A program made the translations under genes and the position numbers. Shown piece by piece: positions 16,140 through 18,225 of a DNA stretch of 18,225 nt (the first letter of the stretch is position 1; each line of letters starts with the position of its first letter). The notes under the pieces were generated by a model. The model saw only the letters and a program-made list of their open reading frames with translations, ran no database searches and was not told the DNA's origin. Location: positions 1 to 18,225 of the forward strand of contig CAMLNE010000039.1 of NCBI GenBank assembly GCA_946481265.1, in the 5' to 3' direction. The stretch comes from an uncultured Panacagrimonas sp. GTDB taxonomy: Bacteria > Pseudomonadota > Gammaproteobacteria > Nevskiales > Nevskiaceae.

Positions 16140-16750
16140 GCGGATCCGGCCTTGGGCTTGTAGTCGGCGGCCCAGATCGCCTCCTCCACCAGCGCGCAGA
16201 TCGCGTGTCCGATCAGGCTGTGGTTCTCCTGGATGCGCGGCGTGTGGGTCGAGGGCACCGCGATCGCGAAGTCGCACATGTCCTTGAGCCGGCCACCGGC
16301 GCCGCACAGCGCCACCGTGGCGATGCCCATCGACCGGCAGGCCTCGGCGGCGAGCAGCACGTTCTTCGAGTTGCCCGAGGTCGAGATGCCGATGAAGACA
16401 TCCCCGGCACGGCCGTTGGCCTGCACCTGGCGCGAGAACACCTGCTCGTACCCGTAGTCGTTGCCGATGGCCGTGAGCATCGAGGTATCGGTGGTCAGCG
16501 CGATCGAGGGCAGGCCCGGCCGGTCGAATTCGAACCGGCTCACGAACTCCGCCGCAATGTGCTGCGAATCGGCCGCCGAGCCGCCGTTGCCGGCGAGCAT
16601 GACCTTGTTGCCGGCACGCAGCGCCTGCTCGATGCGCTCCGCGACGCGCACGATCGAGGCCAGCAGCGCCTCGTCCTCCAGCAGCTGCCGCGTGGCCGCC
16701 AGCGAATCGGAAATCATCGCCTTGACGCTGGCGACATTCATCGTGCCCAT
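16136..16750 (-). CDS. gmhA: Sedoheptulose-7-phosphate isomerase (SIS domain)
   Basis: GmhA converts sedoheptulose 7-phosphate to D-glycero-D-manno-heptose 7-phosphate, the first committed step toward nucleotide-activated heptose. The 204-residue protein has the SIS phosphosugar-binding fold with GNGGSAADSQH (54-64), the conserved glutamate at 68, GNDYGYEQVFSRQ (96-108), STSGNSKN (123-130) and RIQENH (172-177), all matching GmhA rather than GlmS or KdsD. ATG at 16750 is chosen because AGGAG lies seven bases before it; the ATG at 16756 would leave only one base after that AGGAG. The stop overlaps the GT26 start. No hldE/hldA, gmhB or epimerase gene is visible, so the later heptose steps must be encoded elsewhere or beyond the right edge. 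A DiaA-like role is less likely in this setting. Confidence 0.9.
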   Translation of the reverse strand: MGTMNVASVKAMISDSLAATRQLLEDEALLASIVRVAERIEQALRAGNKVMLAGNGGSAADSQHIAAEFVSRFEFDRPGLPSIALTTDTSMLTAIGNDYGYEQVFSRQVQANGRAGDVFIGISTSGNSKNVLLAAEACRSMGIATVALCGAGGRLKDMCDFAIAVPSTHTPRIQENHSLIGHAICALVEEAIWAADYKPKAGSA

Positions 16751-16790
16751 GTACATGCTCCTGATGGCCGCAGCCGGTAATCGGTCGATC

Positions 16791-18155
16791 TCACCTCGGC
16801 ACCCTCGCCGGCCAGCCCCGTGCGGTCGCCGGCGGCACGGTGGTCGCGGCGCGGCGCCTGATCAGGGTTCGCTCGAACAACAGGCGCGAGACCTCGACCG
16901 AAGCGTACACGCCGACCACGTGCAGCAGGGTGATGGGGCGAAACCAGCCGCTCTCCGAAAAATTGGCGAGCACCAGGTACATGAACAGCGCCAGGTGCAG
17001 GGCAAAGCGTGGCCGGCTGAGTCGTGCAAGCTGCGTCAGCGCCGCGACATGCAGGGCCAGGAACACGCAGAGCAGGGCCAGCCCGATGATGCCCAGATCG
17101 TTGGTGACGTCGATGTAGCCGTTGTGCCCGGTCGAGACATCCCAACCCACCGAGCGGATCAGCGGGCCGGCCAGCGAGTCGGGGCCGCGCCAGAAGCTGC
17201 CGAAGCCGAGCCCGTGCAGCGGATGGCGCGAGATCTCGGCAAACAAGCCGTGCCAGATCTGCGTGCGGCCGGAAAACGACCCGTCCTTGCCGAAGAACGC
17301 GCCGATCTGCTCGAACGCGGTGGTGGCCACGGTGAGGTAGGCGGCAATCGGGATCAGCACCAGCATCACGCCGTAGGCCAGGCGGCGGAACGGCGTGGTG
17401 ACGGCGAGTACCGGCCGGAGGATCACCGCCATCAGCAGGCAGCTGAGCAGCGCCAGCATCAGCGAGGTGTTGCTGCGCGACTGGACGATCAGCAGCACTG
17501 ACAGGCCCATGCCCGCCAGGTTGAGCAGCCCGCGGCCTCTTCGGGTCAGCAGGCGGTAGGTCCAGGCGATCAGCCCGATGGTGGCCAGCTGGCCGAGCGC
17601 GTTCTTCTGGTAGGTGATGCCGCGCCAGGCGTTCTCCAGCGAGATGCCGGATTCGGAATGCACCCCCAGCCCGGGCGCCAGCACGCTGATCAGCACCGAC
17701 AGCACCATCAGCAGGGTGGTGATCGCGACCAGGCCGTTCTCGAAGCGGTCCGGCGTCCAGGCCGTGAGCGCGAAGGCCAGCGCGATCAGCGACACGCCGA
17801 AGATCGCGATCGACTGGGTCAGCGTGAACATGGGATCGGGCGACCACAGGGCCGAGCACATGGCCCAGGCCAGCACCAGGATCATGCCGATGTTGAGCTG
17901 CGGCAGCAGCGCCGATCCCAGCCGGAAGCGCCGCAGCACCAGGAAGCCGGCGACGACCAGCACCGGCAGCCATTTCGCCTTGAAGCTGGGATCGAAGGTG
18001 CGCAGCGTCAGATAGCGGGCGTCGATGCAGGCGAGCGCGAAGGCCAGCATCCAGACCGCGCTCACCAGCGCGTAATGGCGGTGGTCCGCCACCCAGTTCT
18101 GGCGCGCGGGTGCCGCGGGTGGCATGGCGTGGGAGTCAACCGTCATGATCGGCAT
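16791..18155 (-). CDS. O-antigen ligase / Wzy polymerase family membrane protein
   Basis: The 454-residue protein has roughly ten to twelve hydrophobic spans and one larger periplasmic loop (about 278-345), the layout of the Wzy_C family. WRGITYQKNALG (177-188) resembles the conserved segment with QKN/HKN of ligases and polymerases. SGRTQIW (295-301) and GHNGY (343-347), with R297 and H344, match the periplasmic loop residues of this family. It either polymerises lipid-linked repeat units (Wzy) or attaches glycan to lipid A-core (WaaL); sequence alone does not decide, but clustering with a flippase-like gene and glycosyltransferases favours a polymerase. The ATG at 18155 is used; an in-frame ATG at 18146 is possible, and neither has a clear ribosome site. 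It is the most upstream visible gene of the operon. Confidence 0.9.
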   Translation of the reverse strand: MPIMTVDSHAMPPAAPARQNWVADHRHYALVSAVWMLAFALACIDARYLTLRTFDPSFKAKWLPVLVVAGFLVLRRFRLGSALLPQLNIGMILVLAWAMCSALWSPDPMFTLTQSIAIFGVSLIALAFALTAWTPDRFENGLVAITTLLMVLSVLISVLAPGLGVHSESGISLENAWRGITYQKNALGQLATIGLIAWTYRLLTRRGRGLLNLAGMGLSVLLIVQSRSNTSLMLALLSCLLMAVILRPVLAVTTPFRRLAYGVMLVLIPIAAYLTVATTAFEQIGAFFGKDGSFSGRTQIWHGLFAEISRHPLHGLGFGSFWRGPDSLAGPLIRSVGWDVSTGHNGYIDVTNDLGIIGLALLCVFLALHVAALTQLARLSRPRFALHLALFMYLVLANFSESGWFRPITLLHVVGVYASVEVSRLLFERTLIRRRAATTVPPATARGWPARVPR

Positions 18156-18225
18156 GGTAATCGGCCAATCGCGGCCCGGCGAAACCCCTGGCCGCCGGAC
18201 CTTGATCCCATCACGCGGGCACGTT

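Noticed and set aside
12762..16163. A 1133-codon open frame on the plus strand
   Set aside because: It lies antisense to the GT2, SGNH, MBOAT and GT26 genes, is rich in Arg, Val, Gln, Glu and Ala, and has no domain character. It is an effect of GC-rich codon bias.
18156..18225. End of another gene at the right edge
   Set aside because: Only 70 bases are present; one frame ends in TGA, but nothing identifies a coding sequence.

Overview
The window looks like chromosome from a GC-rich gammaproteobacterium, most likely of the Xanthomonadaceae/Rhodanobacteraceae type. This placement is inferred from strong GC-rich codon use, frequent GTG starts, an anthranilate-branch trpG-trpD-trpC operon and a GC-rich palindrome of the kind scattered through such genomes. 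No 16S rRNA or other phylogenetic marker is present.

Region 1 (1-6409) is a type I restriction-modification locus on the minus strand: hsdM, then hsdS with a 4-bp ATGA overlap, then hsdR, which runs off the left edge. A Fic-domain (AMP-transferase type) gene lies between hsdS and hsdR on the opposite strand. It is divergent from hsdR across a 125-bp control region holding three copies of a 12-bp repeat, and convergent with hsdS across 12 bp. Three mosaic signs stand out: hsdR drops abruptly to low GC near 170-205 while staying in frame, the hsdS target-recognition segments are lower in GC, and hsdM carries an in-frame palindromic repeat element.

Region 2 (6410-6852) is a 443-bp divergent spacer with three perfect hairpins and no credible gene.

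Region 3 (6853-9352) is the plus-strand trpG-trpD-trpC operon for the first steps of tryptophan synthesis. trpE is not in the window. trpD appears broken near its 5' end by loss of one copy of a 5-bp tandem repeat (ATGCG); an in-frame internal ATG with a Shine-Dalgarno-like sequence could still give a shortened protein. A 30-codon ORF fills the trpG-trpD gap, overlapping both neighbours by 4 bp.

Region 4 (9366-18155) is a minus-strand surface-polysaccharide operon that continues to or past the right edge. In transcription order it encodes a Wzy/O-antigen-ligase-type membrane protein, GmhA-type sedoheptulose-7-phosphate isomerase, a WecG/TagA-family (GT26) glycosyltransferase, an AlgI-like MBOAT O-acyltransferase, an SGNH-type partner, a membrane GT2 glycosyltransferase, a flippase-like multi-span protein and a DUF6492-like protein. 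This fits a Wzx/Wzy-dependent, O-acylated, possibly heptose-containing exopolysaccharide or O-antigen. It converges with trpC at a hairpin containing both stop codons.
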